Below are positions 12,801 through 21,326 of a stretch of DNA of 64,000 bases, one piece after another. The notes under the pieces were generated by a model. That model searched no databases and was not told where the DNA came from. It saw only the letters and a program-made list of their open reading frames with translations. The stretch comes from Cyclina sinensis. Taxonomy: Eukaryota > Mollusca > Bivalvia > Venerida > Veneridae. Within the stretch, counting starts at the first letter, position 1; the number at the start of each line of letters is the position of its first letter. The stretch covers positions 5,258,203 to 5,322,202 of the forward strand of contig JAAONU010000009.1 of assembly GCA_012932295.1 (NCBI GenBank), in the 5' to 3' direction. Position numbers and translations under genes: made by a program.

Positions 12801-14330
12801 TTACTGTTACTTTTTGGAAAGAAATCGAGTTGTCAATACTTCCAGCTATATAAATATCCTTTTTTTGATTGAAACAAACTTACAGAATCGTTATGACCAG
12901 GTTTGAATGACATTGTGCTGTTTGTATTTCAGCTTGTATAAAAGCAAAATCTGTTAACAGATAAAGAATAATTATCCTTGTCCAAAGTTCACGTTTACCT
13001 ATAAAATCTGCACTGGTACAGCAAGTACACTACGTGAACAGCAAATGAACAGTTTAAGAATTTTGAAAATGCTATAGACAACTGAGCTATGGACTCTGAA
13101 GAAAGTTTTCTCAATTTGAAATTTGGACATTTAAGCATTCGGGTTACGAAAGAAGTATAAAATATTAAAGACAACTGTTAACTGGTTTTATACAGAGAAG
13201 AAGATAAGTGTGCATTGTGTTAAATATAGTGCTTTCTTTCTTACGTATTACAAACAGAAAGAAAGTATACTTCAAAGTAAAGAACCTGAAAACAGTCAGC
13301 AGTAATTCTCGTATACTGAATAAATATTGAGAGATGGCGTGTATTTACCTTCTGTGAATCCTGAATATAAATGTTTGGATAATTAAAATTTTGAAAACAT
13401 ACACTGTGTGGGTGCCCCATTTGAAAAATTCTTTATCTTGATTATTGTAAAGAAGACTGAATTAAAATTGGACACTTTATGTTATATAAACGTTCACTGA
13501 GGGGGGATATCGCCTTGCAGTAGTCCTTAAATTGTAACAAAACGGTCAGTAAATAAATCAATAAATTAGCTAAATCAATTCAAAAATTAATCAGTAAAGT
13601 CGTATGCTCTTTTGACAAGTACATTTTCTAATGATACTTTTGGTAAAAACTAACGTGGAGATAATATTTCCTTTATTAAAATGACACGACCATTTCTGTT
13701 AGTTTCATTATCGTAAATTGATCTATCTTACCTGTACCGAAGTCTGGGGACATGAGAGCTGTAGTTTCACTAGTACTAGACTTGTCTCTGCGCTTCTTGC
13801 TCTTCCTGGGGCGCTTTGGCCTTCTTGGGAGTCGAACTCCTATCACCATTCGGTGTTTGTTTGCTGGAAGTAAAAAATTTGAGTTGCAAGATAAGGGCGT
13901 GTAATTGTACTATACTTTTCTGTTCACGTTTAACCTTATGTTTTATTTTGTGTGTAGTTGCAGGGGTCTCAGCGGACATTTGGAATTCGTTTTTTCTGCT
14001 ATACGGAAAATAGCCTTCAAGTTGTATTATTTGATATAGTACATTTTACCGACAGTTGGTACATTCAATCTACAATTGCTCTCATTTCCGTGTACGCTGG
14101 AAAATGTAACTGAATTTTTATAACAGCTTGCTTCATATCTTGAAATGGATGTAAAGTTAATTCTAAGGATGTCAATATATTTCAGAGTTATAACTATTTC
14201 TATATTAAGTATTTTATCTGCTTTTTATCTGCCTACCTGTATCTTCAAGGTCATTATTACTCAAGTTCTTCGTTATACCACGGTCCTTTATTCCGCCCTC
14301 CTCCATCATCTTTTCTTTTTCTTCCGACAT
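239..14330 (-). CDS. SLC4A: SLC4-family Na+-coupled bicarbonate transporter (NBC/NDCBE type), gene model, 5' 720 codons; C-terminus off the left edge
   Basis: Seen: joining 14237-14330, 13732-13863, 7986-8124, 7247-7407, 6242-6409, one of two 83-bp exons, 3712-3957, 2847-2993, 2447-2553, 1767-1941, 1100-1233 and 239-812 gives an uninterrupted 720-codon frame with GT-AG introns throughout. Family knowledge: these proteins carry Na+ and HCO3-/CO3 2- (some exchange Cl-) across the plasma membrane to control pH. Order of parts: acidic N-terminus; basic stretch (residues 43-58); cytosolic dimer core (about 77-340, with [16 protein letters not shown] and [16 protein letters not shown]); [15 protein letters not shown] linker (about 369-383); LQRTGRLFGGL before the first membrane span; TFGGLLG and AGQPLTILGSTGP (spans 1-3); TRFTEESF; and a glycosylatable extracellular loop with four cysteines before the YFPT end. 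Family members run to about 1,000-1,200 residues, so the last spans and cytosolic tail are missing here. The motifs favour the Na+-coupled branch over Cl-/HCO3- exchangers. The exact vertebrate counterpart (A4/A5 or A7/A8/A10) cannot be fixed, and substrate coupling is not shown. Confidence 0.95.
1100..1233 (-). CDS. SLC4 exon 11: AGQPLTILGSTGP, transmembrane spans 2-3, residues 485-528
   Basis: The acceptor is CTTTAG ending 1234 and the donor is GTAAGT. It encodes [19 protein letters not shown], then [19 protein letters not shown] and ILYNFC. The GQPLTILGSTGP motif forms part of the substrate pathway in solved SLC4 structures. It enters at phase 0 and exits at phase 2, completing Lys with the next exon to give the [13 protein letters not shown] junction. 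Confidence 0.97.
1767..1941 (-). CDS. SLC4 exon 10: LFGGL to DQYM, transmembrane span 1, residues 427-484
   Basis: The acceptor is TTACAG ending 1942 and the donor is GTACGT. It encodes [19 protein letters not shown], then [19 protein letters not shown] and [20 protein letters not shown]. DIKRKxPxxxSDFxDAL and TFGGLLGxAT are hallmarks of the start of the SLC4 membrane domain. [19 protein letters not shown] is the first membrane helix. It enters at phase 2 and exits at phase 0. Confidence 0.97.
2447..2553 (-). CDS. SLC4 exon 9: variable linker before the membrane domain, residues 391-425
   Basis: The acceptor is ATCTCAG ending 2554 and the donor is GTATGT. It encodes [16 protein letters not shown] then [19 protein letters not shown]. 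It enters at phase 0 and leaves at phase 2; the split Arg gives LQRTGR-LFGGL across the junction, the typical family motif. The preceding His/Glu/Asp-rich run is the usual low-conservation hinge. A second AG four bases further in could serve as an alternative acceptor but would break the frame, so the first was chosen. Confidence 0.92.
2847..2993 (-). CDS. SLC4 exon 8: [17 protein letters not shown], residues 342-390
   Basis: The acceptor is TTTTAG ending 2994 and the donor is GTAAGT; 49 whole codons, phase 0 at both ends. It encodes [18 protein letters not shown], then [18 protein letters not shown] and [13 protein letters not shown]. This end of the cytosolic domain is close to invariant across Na+-coupled SLC4 members ([24 protein letters not shown] in NBCn1). 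The V-T-V form resembles the electroneutral subgroup more than the V-I-V of some NBCe1 sequences, but that is weak evidence for subtype. Confidence 0.97.
3409..3672. repeat. 38-bp minisatellite, about 7 copies, in the SLC4 intron between exons 7 and 8
   Basis: TAACGCTCTG recurs at 3411, 3449, 3487, 3525, 3563, 3601 and 3644. The spacing is exactly 38 bp apart from the last step (43 bp, a 5-bp CAACT insertion). Unit body: GTTTCTAAACTGAGAATT then GCTACTATTTA. Copies are nearly identical, suggesting recent or homogenised expansion. The array ends about 40 bp from the exon 7 donor. Confidence 0.95.
3712..3957 (-). CDS. SLC4 exon 7: [10 protein letters not shown] to TIMVDE, residues 260-341
   Basis: The acceptor is TTTCAG ending 3958 and the donor is GTAAGT; both ends are phase 0. 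It encodes [20 protein letters not shown], then [37 protein letters not shown] and [14 protein letters not shown]. The NFMRKIP, EVPxPTRFLFxLLGP and EIGRSxATLMxDE landmarks of the SLC4 cytosolic domain are all recognisable in order. The exon is uninterrupted. The plus-strand open frame over the same bases is a shadow. Confidence 0.97.
4990..5036. promoter_or_regulatory. Two 24-bp units, each starting with a perfect TGACGTCA, just downstream of SLC4 exon 6b
   Basis: TGACGTCACG occurs at 4990-4999 and again at 5014-5023, each followed by ACC-rich sequence and GTTC. The block is GC-rich in an otherwise AT-rich intron and starts about 50 bp past the exon 6b donor. The octamer is the CREB/ATF consensus. 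Its position near the alternative exon also allows a role in splicing or as an intronic enhancer (inference). Confidence 0.4.
5089..5171 (-). CDS. SLC4 exon 6b: second copy of the duplicated exon, alternative residues 233-259
   Basis: The acceptor is TTTTAG (ending 5172) and the donor is GTAAGA. It is also 83 bp with the same phases as exon 6a, encoding [14 protein letters not shown] then [13 protein letters not shown]. The intron between 6a and 6b is only 69 bp, with a good branch-site candidate (ACTAAT on the minus strand, 5191-5196) about 45 nt from the 6a donor. If 6a were spliced to 6b the frame would shift and meet TAA within four codons, and skipping both also shifts the frame. Exactly one copy per mRNA is therefore compatible with a full-length protein. 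Confidence 0.85.
5241..5323 (-). CDS. SLC4 exon 6a: first copy of a duplicated, probably mutually exclusive exon, residues 233-259
   Basis: The acceptor is TTGTAG (ending 5324) and the donor is GTAAGT. It is 83 bp, entering at phase 1 with GT and leaving at phase 0. It encodes [14 protein letters not shown] then [13 protein letters not shown]. Fifteen of 27 residues match exon 6b (pattern xRLxxxxSFSNxxxINGDLxExxSSxK). Spliced from exon 5 into exon 7 it preserves the frame. It corresponds to the variable Ser-rich segment of vertebrate NBCs that precedes the (V)D-x-NFMRKIP block. It is too short to be found by ORF length alone, and support comes from splice sites, frame and similarity to its twin. 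Confidence 0.85.
6242..6409 (-). CDS. SLC4 exon 5: VLDTLVAA to KKNFSK, residues 177-231
   Basis: The acceptor is TTTCAG ending 6410 and the donor is GTATAC. It encodes [20 protein letters not shown], then [19 protein letters not shown] and [16 protein letters not shown]. Mammalian relatives have VLDNMIASGQLxxxIRxxVxEALLKxHxHQNEKR here. The exon ends with a single G (phase 1), which either of the two following 83-bp exons completes to Gly with its leading GT. The dibasic run KRKRS and the Ser-rich end look like regulatory surface; no specific kinase site is claimed. Confidence 0.93.
6466..6686. mobile_element. 221-bp MITE flanked by TTAA, in the SLC4 intron between exons 4 and 5
   Basis: TTAA at 6462-6465 and 6687-6690 brackets inverted ends that align as RTAMGGAGWCSCTRAAGTGA plus CAT. 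There is no coding capacity inside. TTAA target duplication suggests mobilisation by a piggyBac-type transposase (family knowledge). It lies wholly in the intron. Confidence 0.7.
7247..7407 (-). CDS. SLC4 exon 4: cytosolic core, [12 protein letters not shown] block, residues 123-175
   Basis: The acceptor is TTTCAG ending 7408 and the donor is GTTAGT. It encodes [20 protein letters not shown], then [13 protein letters not shown] and [20 protein letters not shown]. This is the most strongly conserved stretch of the SLC4 cytosolic domain (mammals: [29 protein letters not shown]). It enters at phase 2 and exits at phase 1; the split codon with the next exon gives Asp. No residue that would suggest loss of function is missing. 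Confidence 0.97.
7986..8124 (-). CDS. SLC4 exon 3: start of cytosolic core, residues 77-121
   Basis: The acceptor is TTTTAG ending 8125 and the donor is GTACGA. It encodes [18 protein letters not shown] then [20 protein letters not shown]. Family members have SPxxRVQFILGxEDD followed by FxExDEL and WKETAR at this place. It enters at phase 1 and exits at phase 2, completing an Arg codon with exon 4. It forms the first strand and helix of the cytosolic dimerisation domain by homology. Confidence 0.93.
12549..12560 (-). other. Candidate 12-nt micro-exon in the SLC4 intron between exons 2 and 3
   Basis: On the minus strand TTCTTTTCAG precedes ATCTTATGGAAG, followed by GTAAAC. If inserted at the phase-1 junction between exons 2 and 3 it adds Asp-Leu-Met-Glu without a stop. 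A pyrimidine-rich acceptor tract is present. Chance acceptor/donor pairs at this spacing are expected a few times in a 5.6-kb intron, so this stays a candidate. Confidence 0.25.
12999..13007 (-). other. Candidate 9-nt micro-exon in the SLC4 intron between exons 2 and 3
   Basis: GTGCAG precedes ATTTTATAG, followed by GTAAAC. Inserted at the same phase-1 junction it would encode Asp-Phe-Ile. It resembles the 12-nt candidate at 12549-12560 in sequence and donor, but its polypyrimidine tract is poorer. Confidence 0.15.
13349..13360 (-). other. Candidate 12-nt micro-exon in the SLC4 intron between exons 2 and 3
   Basis: ATATTCAG precedes GATTCACAGAAG, followed by GTAAAT. At the phase-1 junction it would add Gly-Phe-Thr-Glu. 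It shares the AAG/GTAAAY donor with the 12549-12560 candidate. Confidence 0.2.
13732..13863 (-). CDS. SLC4 exon 2: conserved VIGVRLP plus basic cluster, residues 32-75
   Basis: The acceptor ends at 13864 and the donor GTAAGA follows 13732. The exon enters and leaves at phase 1 (132 bp, 43 whole codons). It encodes [12 protein letters not shown] followed by [15 protein letters not shown]. The mammalian NBCn1/NDCBE family has HRAVYIGVHVP followed by an Arg/His-rich run at the same place, which is the main reason for accepting this exon 5.6 kb from the next one. A Ser/Thr-rich linker ([16 protein letters not shown]) closes it and may be a phosphorylated spacer (inference). Confidence 0.85.
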
Positions 14331-14410
14331 GATGACGTCACTGTTGGAATGTCAGCGTATCGTCTGCTAATGAAGTGGTCTAGAAACGGCACGTTGTTAA
14401 CACATACCAC
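14237..14410 (-). CDS. SLC4 exon 1 of model: 5' UTR (14331-14410) and start codon, residues 1-31
   Basis: The coding part is 14237-14330. The ATG at 14330-14328 opens [13 protein letters not shown] and the exon ends with a G after ACA, before the donor GTAGGC (phase 1). An in-frame TGA lies eight codons upstream of the ATG, so this start is well supported. The 5' part is bounded by an acceptor (TTTCAG, ending 14411), so at least one non-coding exon should lie to the right. A palindromic TGACGTCA (CRE-type site) sits at 14333-14340, two bases before the ATG. The acidic, Lys/Glu-rich N-terminus has no signal peptide, as expected for this family, which begins in the cytosol. Confidence 0.85.
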
Positions 14411-16033
14411 CTGAAATCGGACAAAAATAGAATTGAAACTAAAACTGTATTGCTATCAAATTAACACTGTTTAATACTAACTCGTCGAAAATTAGTATAG
14501 TTTTATGGTTTCGTAGTAGTAAACCAAGGTAAGGTTTCCTCTCCGACCTCATTCGCAATTATAAACTGCAAAAAAATAGAAACTTTGAATGAATTTTCAA
14601 AATTATCAAATACAGAGAAAAGGGTTATTAAAAACTCTCGTTGCATACTAAAACGTAACGAAATCCATTAAAACCTCTCTTAAATTCAAACATCTTGCTT
14701 CTTAGCGTTTAAAATTTGAAAATTTTATAAAGCATGACTTATTGCAAATGTACAAATTTGTCATTTTTTTGTCGTTTTTACAAAAAATACCGCCAATTAA
14801 CACTGATACATCAACGTTAAGAAACAATTTAGGACAACTTTACATGTGAATCAACACAAGCGTTACAATTTTAATGTAAACGCATTATCTGATATATCGC
14901 TTCAAATGAGCTCAGTGTGAGAAAAGCTACCGCAATTTTTCAGACCTTGACATATTTTACAAATTTGAACTAATTTGCTTTATATCGATGGAAAAGAGAA
15001 CAATCTCAACATTATACAGTTTATTTCGATGGTTTGCGCAATATTGAACCAAATGTCTGCGTGATTCAATTATACTTGATCAAGTTCACACCTTAGCCTT
15101 GATTTTTTTTGGCATTTGAAGGAACACCCATGCTATAATCTATTATTACAGAAATGCGATATCATTAGAAATGGAAAAGGAAAACAACTTCAGATTCGCA
15201 GACCTTGAAGTCTTGAAGTTTGTTGTATTCGATGGCAAAATAAAATATCTCAACATGTAACAAACTCTTTAAATTTAGTTCAGCATTTCCCACAGGAATG
15301 AAATTAGATTATCGTGGTAGCAAACCCAGCGGGTATGATTTGCCGTATCCGTTCTCTTATCAATTAAAATAGATTCAATCAAGATGTTAATTTCCTTCAG
15401 GGACTATAGACAGACTATAGATAGGTGCGTATAACCCTGAGATTGCAAGATAAAGATTTCGGACACGGTGAATGGACATGTTATGAAATATAGCTCTGGG
15501 AATTAATACATATCTTGAAGAAATTGCAACCATAATCAATTTAATTGGGCATGGTTACATTTCAGTATTTGTTTTATCTTTTGACATTTATCTTGCTGGT
15601 GGCAATTGGTTTTAGGTTTGCAACCAGACCAAGATACGCCTGGACAACTTTCTGTCATCATTATTCTCATAGTTCACTGTTCAGTCTTTAAACTTTAGAT
15701 AAATATCCCTACAAATGATAATTGGGTTCATCCAAATTAAATGATGGACGAATCCATTAAAGAAAGAAAGGTAAAAGGTTTCTATCGCCATATCAGTCAG
15801 TACGTCTCCATTAGCAGGTCCAAGTTATGAGTTACCAAATAGATTTCCAGCCTACATTTAGAAAACAACCTATCAAAATTATGTTAATGTTCTCTCCAAA
15901 TTTTAAGGAAAGAAGAAAATTGACAAAATCGGAAAGCTTTGATCGATTTCGTACAGTGACAATTCCACTGGTGTTAAGAAAATTCCGTCGCGATATACAG
16001 TAGATACGAGCAATCAAATACATAATTTCGAAA

Positions 16034-16088
<55 letters not shown>

Positions 16089-17321
16089 AAAATACCTTCT
16101 CTCGGAAATGACTACTGAAAAACTGAGAAGTTTCACCCCGTATCATTCAAAGTTAAAGGAAACGAGTTTTCTTGAAATATGTTGCCATATTTTAAAATTT
16201 GGTGAAACTACGGCTTACAAATATATTATCATAATGGTCTTGTTGTACCTGCATAAAACCTGTCTCCTGTATTTCCGCATAGAGTTCTTCAGAGAATAAT
16301 AGCTTCTGACAGGTTACTGTAGCAGAAAATGAAATATTATATAGGAGCGGTCATTTTTTTAATTTGTCCCATTTCCTGTTTAAAATTGTGTTGTCTTCTT
16401 ATTCTTTTTTATCTTATTAGCATAAATATTCACAGGGGAAAATATATACTGTAAAACAGGAATTTGAAGTTTCAACCTCTTAGCTTACAAATTTTTGTAT
16501 TTATTTCCACTATGCTACTGTTTCTCAACCCCTTCTTTTTCGATAAGCTGTATACAATTTGAGCAAATAGGCTTAGCTTACATGACAGGGAGATAACTCC
16601 CGTGATAAATTCGATTCTTTCAGGGAAATATGGTAAAATAAATTACTTATGAGATACATATTCTTTAGCCTTCATTGCCGGTACAAACTAAGCTAACTCC
16701 GTGGACTCAGTCTCAAAACCATCTCATGTTCTAGGCCAAACTCCACGCAATTGTTACCTCCCTTTACAGTTCAGTTTATCACGTCTACCACGAGTGCCAC
16801 GTGATGGTAGTTGCGAGTAAATTAAGACTTTTTTTATCATTTTGTATCATAATTTTAATCCTGGAATAAGATTTTATAAAAAAAATAGAAGTGATGGATA
16901 AAGAAAAACGTTCATAAAACTAGTTAATGCCTGTAATTTAGCTTATTTTCAGTCCAAACTAAATTGTAAGGGCAGTGGTGTGAAGTAACTGCGTTGAGTT
17001 TTCTTCTAGACGGAATTTAAACCGGAACCTCCCCTGAATACTAGGATTAAAATGCAAAATTCCCATGTCGAATGCCTGTTTAGGCTATGTTTAATGCCCG
17101 CATCTCCCGTACCTGAGACGTAGACCGTAATCTCCTAACTATCGACATCGCGACAGGGCTTATCAGTTTATAATAAATGAAACCAAAATACATGCCAAAC
17201 ACTTAACACAGCTGATGCTTAAAGAAAGGATAATATTAATAAAATGAATCAGAATGACCTTGCTTGGCAAATACAAACTGAACATTTTTTTCATTCTTAA
17301 AATACAAGCCAACAACTACAA

Positions 17322-17354
<33 letters not shown>

Positions 17355-18109
17355 GCATAAAATCAAAACCGTGGAAACAAGGTTAAACATTATACCTTCT
17401 CCAAAACCATATAATACGTAGAAAATGTTAATAAAGTCTTTTAAATATATTCATGTAATTTATAAAAACGAAACTCAACGGAAGGACAATATATGGTTAA
17501 TTATTCATTCGTAAATGAAGGAAATTGTCGAGACAGAAGATAGAATAAGACCTTATTAGTTACCACGCACTAGGCGAATGAAGGAATTAGAGTGAGACTT
17601 CTTTTTAAGATGAATTAAACACCTTCAAATGTACGAGTAAGTAGGCAGTTAAAAGATATACCTATTTTATAATAGGGACTACCTGTCACTTTATGATTAC
17701 AGCTGTTGAAATCTAGCTTTTTATATCTTTTACTTACGTAAAAGGTATTTTTATTTCTTCTATTATTTTGTACTCAAGTTTACACAGATGAAAGGAGATC
17801 AAACATTATTTTTGACTGTCGAAAGATAAGACCTAAGAAAGCATGTAGGTTTTAACAAATTTAAACAAATAAATTTCATTAAATTTCTGTTAAAAAATCA
17901 AATCTTATTTTACTGCTGAAGTACGTGGTGTTGCGGCCATTTTAATGATCTACAATTAAGTTTGTATTTTGTTTTGGAAGAAAAAGGTGTTTAGTTTATC
18001 TGTATGATAACCCAAGTCACATTAATACATTGATAATGTCTCGGTCTATCTATCTACCTGAACACAAAATGCCGTCTTTATAGGTTCTGTCGTAAACATA
18101 TATCATTTT
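14411..18109. other. AT-rich non-coding DNA, no gene seen
   Basis: This lies upstream of the SLC4 coding start and may include a 5' UTR intron. It holds an (AAAT)n microsatellite at 16031-16089 and a homopolymer of 28 A at 17323-17350. A short segment near 15700-15770 recurs near 36100-36165. No exon or promoter is supported. Confidence 0.7.
16031..16089. repeat. (AAAT)n microsatellite
   Basis: About fifteen uninterrupted copies of a 4-bp unit. The open frame it creates on the minus strand (FIYL repeats) is an artefact. Confidence 0.98.
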
Positions 18110-18380
18110 GGAGCGGATGTGGTCCATTGGTAACGCACTTGACTGGTATACCAGGGGTCCCGAGTTCGATCCCCCGCTCCTCCACTGACATTACTAATAG
18201 TCTTTCGGATGAGACTTTAAACCGAGGTCCCATGTATCAGTGCTATACACTGAGCATGTAAAAGAACCAGGAGTGTCTCTGGAATGGGATGCTTTCTGTA
18301 TCTTGCACTACCCCCACCACATAAAATAACTAATCTCTCCAGGGGGCGTCGGTCATATGGGCAACCGGTACCGACGATAA
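18110..18380 (+). mobile_element. tRNA-headed SINE, family 1, near-complete copy
   Basis: The head (18110-18184) has a GGAGCGG/CCGCTCC acceptor-like pair, an A-box-like TGGTCCATTGGTAACGC and a B box GAGTTCGATCC. The T-arm and anticodon arm do not pair well, so it is not a working tRNA gene. The body carries CTTTCGGATGAGACTTTAAA then CCGAGGTCCCATGTATCAG, the GTCGGTCATATGGGCAACC block, and a 3' tail of short ATAAGC/ATAGAT repeats. At least five diverged relatives lie in this window. The body recalls metazoan-wide SINE central domains, but the family is not named here. Confidence 0.85.
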
Positions 18381-19974
18381 ATAAGCTTAAATAGATAGAT
18401 ATATCATTTTACTCGTCTTTCTGAAACCTTTGTCCAAGGTGGTAAATTAGTCTGGCACGATCCATGTATCGATGCAAACTTCTTTCTCTCAGAAGCAATT
18501 GTCTTACGTTACATTTTCACTAGAATGAATATACACTACTTTCCCTTAATGAGACAATAATATTTCAAATCCTAACATTATGGCCTGTGACCTGTAATTG
18601 GAGTAAATCCGGGGCTGTATCGTGTTTATTCTCAGGCGTGTATTAGCAGTTAAATGCCATGAACTGTTTTCATTAAAAGAAAGGTATTTGCATCCTTCAG
18701 TTTATGAAGTACCCGAGTCAGATTTAAGCGTTTTTGGCTGGTTTGGTAAGATACTCATAGCAATTTTAGGAGGGGAAATACAAAAACAACAACAACAACA
18801 ACAGAAGCATATAGCTTTATTGATATTTGAGTTATTGTGATTCATCACTAGATAATGAATTCTTGAACATGACACTAGGCAGATGATTAATGCAAAAAAA
18901 CCAACAATACATTGAAAAATTATGTGACCATTAACTTAAACTGTTTCAATCTCTGTCATAGTTATACCACGCATGGCTTGAGTTTTGTCAATAAATACTT
19001 GTTTAACATACAATATGGATATGCTAACTGGTTACATATTTGCTGTCAAACGTAACAAATATGACGTAATAAATAAATATGACAAAACAATTTACGTCTA
19101 AATACTTCCACATTTCCAAATCGATTACCTAAAGTTCAAGTTTTGTCGGATTATGCTTCGAAATGTAATGATCTGTAAGTAACTGTTTGAGAAACAACGT
19201 AGTGTTATTGGAGAGACCTTCGGCTGTTTTCGTAGAATAAAAAAAAACCGCACAGCTGCTTGGGAACACCCGTAATACGACCAATCATTTAAGTCTATCG
19301 CTCGGTAATTTCCGTTGTAAGAAACCGGAGTGCATGTATTACTTGGCATAGAGTTAGAATAATTAATTAACTCTAAATCACTTCGTAATTATTCGTCCTT
19401 GAAAAATCGAAAAACGTTTGTCGTTTTCGGTCTGCAGTAAAAGAATTCTGCTCTGACTTACACAGAAGTTAATTACTAACGATACATAAAGATCATATGT
19501 GGAGTCTAATTTTATACAATTTTGTGTATATTTGTGGATTTTCGTCAAGAACATTCATAATCATATCATTAAAGTAACAACAAGAGTGTAGAGATTCGAA
19601 AATCGAAAAAAATATCAAAATTTGGTAATTGCAGATTTGCTTTTAGATTTTGGGTATCCCGTGTCCTTATAGACGATGTCGATATTTATTTTGATTCGTT
19701 CGCAACAAAGAAGACGACACGAAATATCATTAAACAATAAATATTTCAACTGAAATGGCCGTAAAACAAGCCCACTAAAGGACCACTTGTTACCTATAGT
19801 AAATAAAATTTAATCTCTTAAAACTTAATATAGTAACACTTTTGATCGAAATAGAGTGAACGAATGAAGAAGGTTAACGTTCATAGTCTTATTTGCTTTC
19901 ATTAATTTATATCGGTGTACAACTCTAACTTAGTTCAAGATATTTACACCATGGGTACACAGTTACCTGCCTGT

Positions 19975-20470
19975 CATGTTTGGTTTCCGGACCATTCCAA
20001 TCCCTTTTAGACTGGCAGATTTTTTAACACTCGGGCAATGCCCCTTTTATTTACTTAAGCAGAATATTCCCCTCCCGCAATTTTGAAAGGGCAGACAATT
20101 TCCCTCCCAGACATTCAAATTACATTTTTGTTCACAAAGACCTGTTTCCGTATGTGAATACACTATAGTCAAAAAATCATTATCGTTTAAATATGTCAAA
20201 CTTAACTGAAAACAAGCAGAGAAAATTTCGACAAACTAATATGTAAAATTTATCTATTTCACATGGAAAACAAAAGGGGCTTCGGGCGGGGCTTCGGGAG
20301 GGGCTTCGGGAGGGGCTTCGGGGGTGGGAAATCTATAGCCCTGTAAAATTTGCGGAAAGAGAATTGTCGGCCTTGTTAAAATCAAGGGAGAGGAATTGTC
20401 CGAAGTGGTCAAAACCTCCCTAAATTAACGGGAAGGGTATTGTCTGGGATTTGTTTCAGTAATAAGGAAA
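19975..20470. mobile_element. Foldback-like element with inverted GACAATTYCCYTC arms, copy 1
   Basis: The left arm carries GGGCAGACAATTTCCCTCCC and the right arm the reverse-type GGGAAGGGTATTGTCTGGGA and GAGAGGAATTGTCCGAAG, about 200 bp apart. A 12-bp GC-rich repeat (GGGGCTTCGGGA) occurs about four times at 20275-20328 between them. A second element with the same arm motifs lies at 42575-42975. Confidence 0.5.
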
Positions 20471-20895
20471 ACACTTCCTCAGGGCTGTTGGAAGAAGCCA
20501 TCAGCAATCCTTCCACGTAAAAGTTGCCCTCTTAACTCTGAAATCCGTAGGTAGAATTATTTTTCATACGATAAAAACGCAGGTGGCATATTGCTAAAAG
20601 CACTTTCGACCTCGTATATTTCGTTTAATATAAACTGTTCATAGATGATAAAACAGACATATTTAGATAAGTAAATAAATAGATAAATCAATCACCGTAA
20701 TTACTGAGCCACTAAAGTACTATTTTATGTATTTAGTTCAGATCTGGCACTTTTATATTCATTTTACTGTCCTGATAACGTGAATGGACTTGAAGCAAGA
20801 TCTAACTAGTCACCTTAAACATGTGCAACATTCTATGAATCCTAACAGATATTTACAAAGAATAGGACTTTCGTTTTCCAAATATTTTATCTTAA

Positions 20896-21326
20896 AGAGG
20901 CTGTACTCCAGATTTGACATAAAATTTTTTTTTTCATAAATTATATATTTAGATGCCGTGAGATTATATTAACATAATATTTTACTTCAAAACTGATTAT
21001 AAATGTCAAAATAGAATAAAAAAAATATTTTTGCTCCAGCCTGATTTGAACTCTGGACCCTCATGTTAACGAAATATTTCCAACGCTTGTACTGTCACCA
21101 CCATCGCCGCATGTGATATTACAGATATTTACTTTAAATCTTATACGATATAGTTATACCGTCGCGTTACGGTATAGCACTTTGAAAGCGAAAAAAATCA
21201 ATTTATAATGTAATTATTTGACTTAGTTTTTGTCAGTAAGTTAGTTTTTAAGCATTAGTCATAAATATTACAGAAATTTATAATACAAAAAAACTTTCTT
21301 TTTTTGTCATCCGGAGCACAGCCCCT
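20896..21326. mobile_element. 431-bp MITE flanked by TTAA
   Basis: TTAA at 20892-20895 and 21327-21330 encloses inverted ends AGAGGCTGTACTCCAGAT and (reverse complement of the right end) AGGGGCTGTGCTCCGGAT, both continuing to TGACA. The interior is AT-rich, with a tRNA-like remnant near 21050 (TGATTTGAACTCTGG in reverse) and no transposase. Confidence 0.7.

Larger units (their letters stand above)
8125..13731 (-). other. SLC4 intron between exons 3 and 2, 5.6 kb
   Basis: This is the largest SLC4 intron in the window. Apart from the micro-exon candidates and a CRE-type TGACGTCA near 9394 I see only AT-rich single-copy sequence. The open frames on both strands at 8555-8822 overlap each other, lack recognisable motifs and are not supported. 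Confidence 0.8.

Noticed and set aside
15832..16146. 104-residue open frame with FIYL repeats
   Set aside because: It is read through the (AAAT)n microsatellite.
18110..18184. tRNA gene
   Set aside because: The B box and a pairing acceptor-like end are present, but T- and anticodon arms do not fold and a SINE body follows, so it is called as a SINE head.
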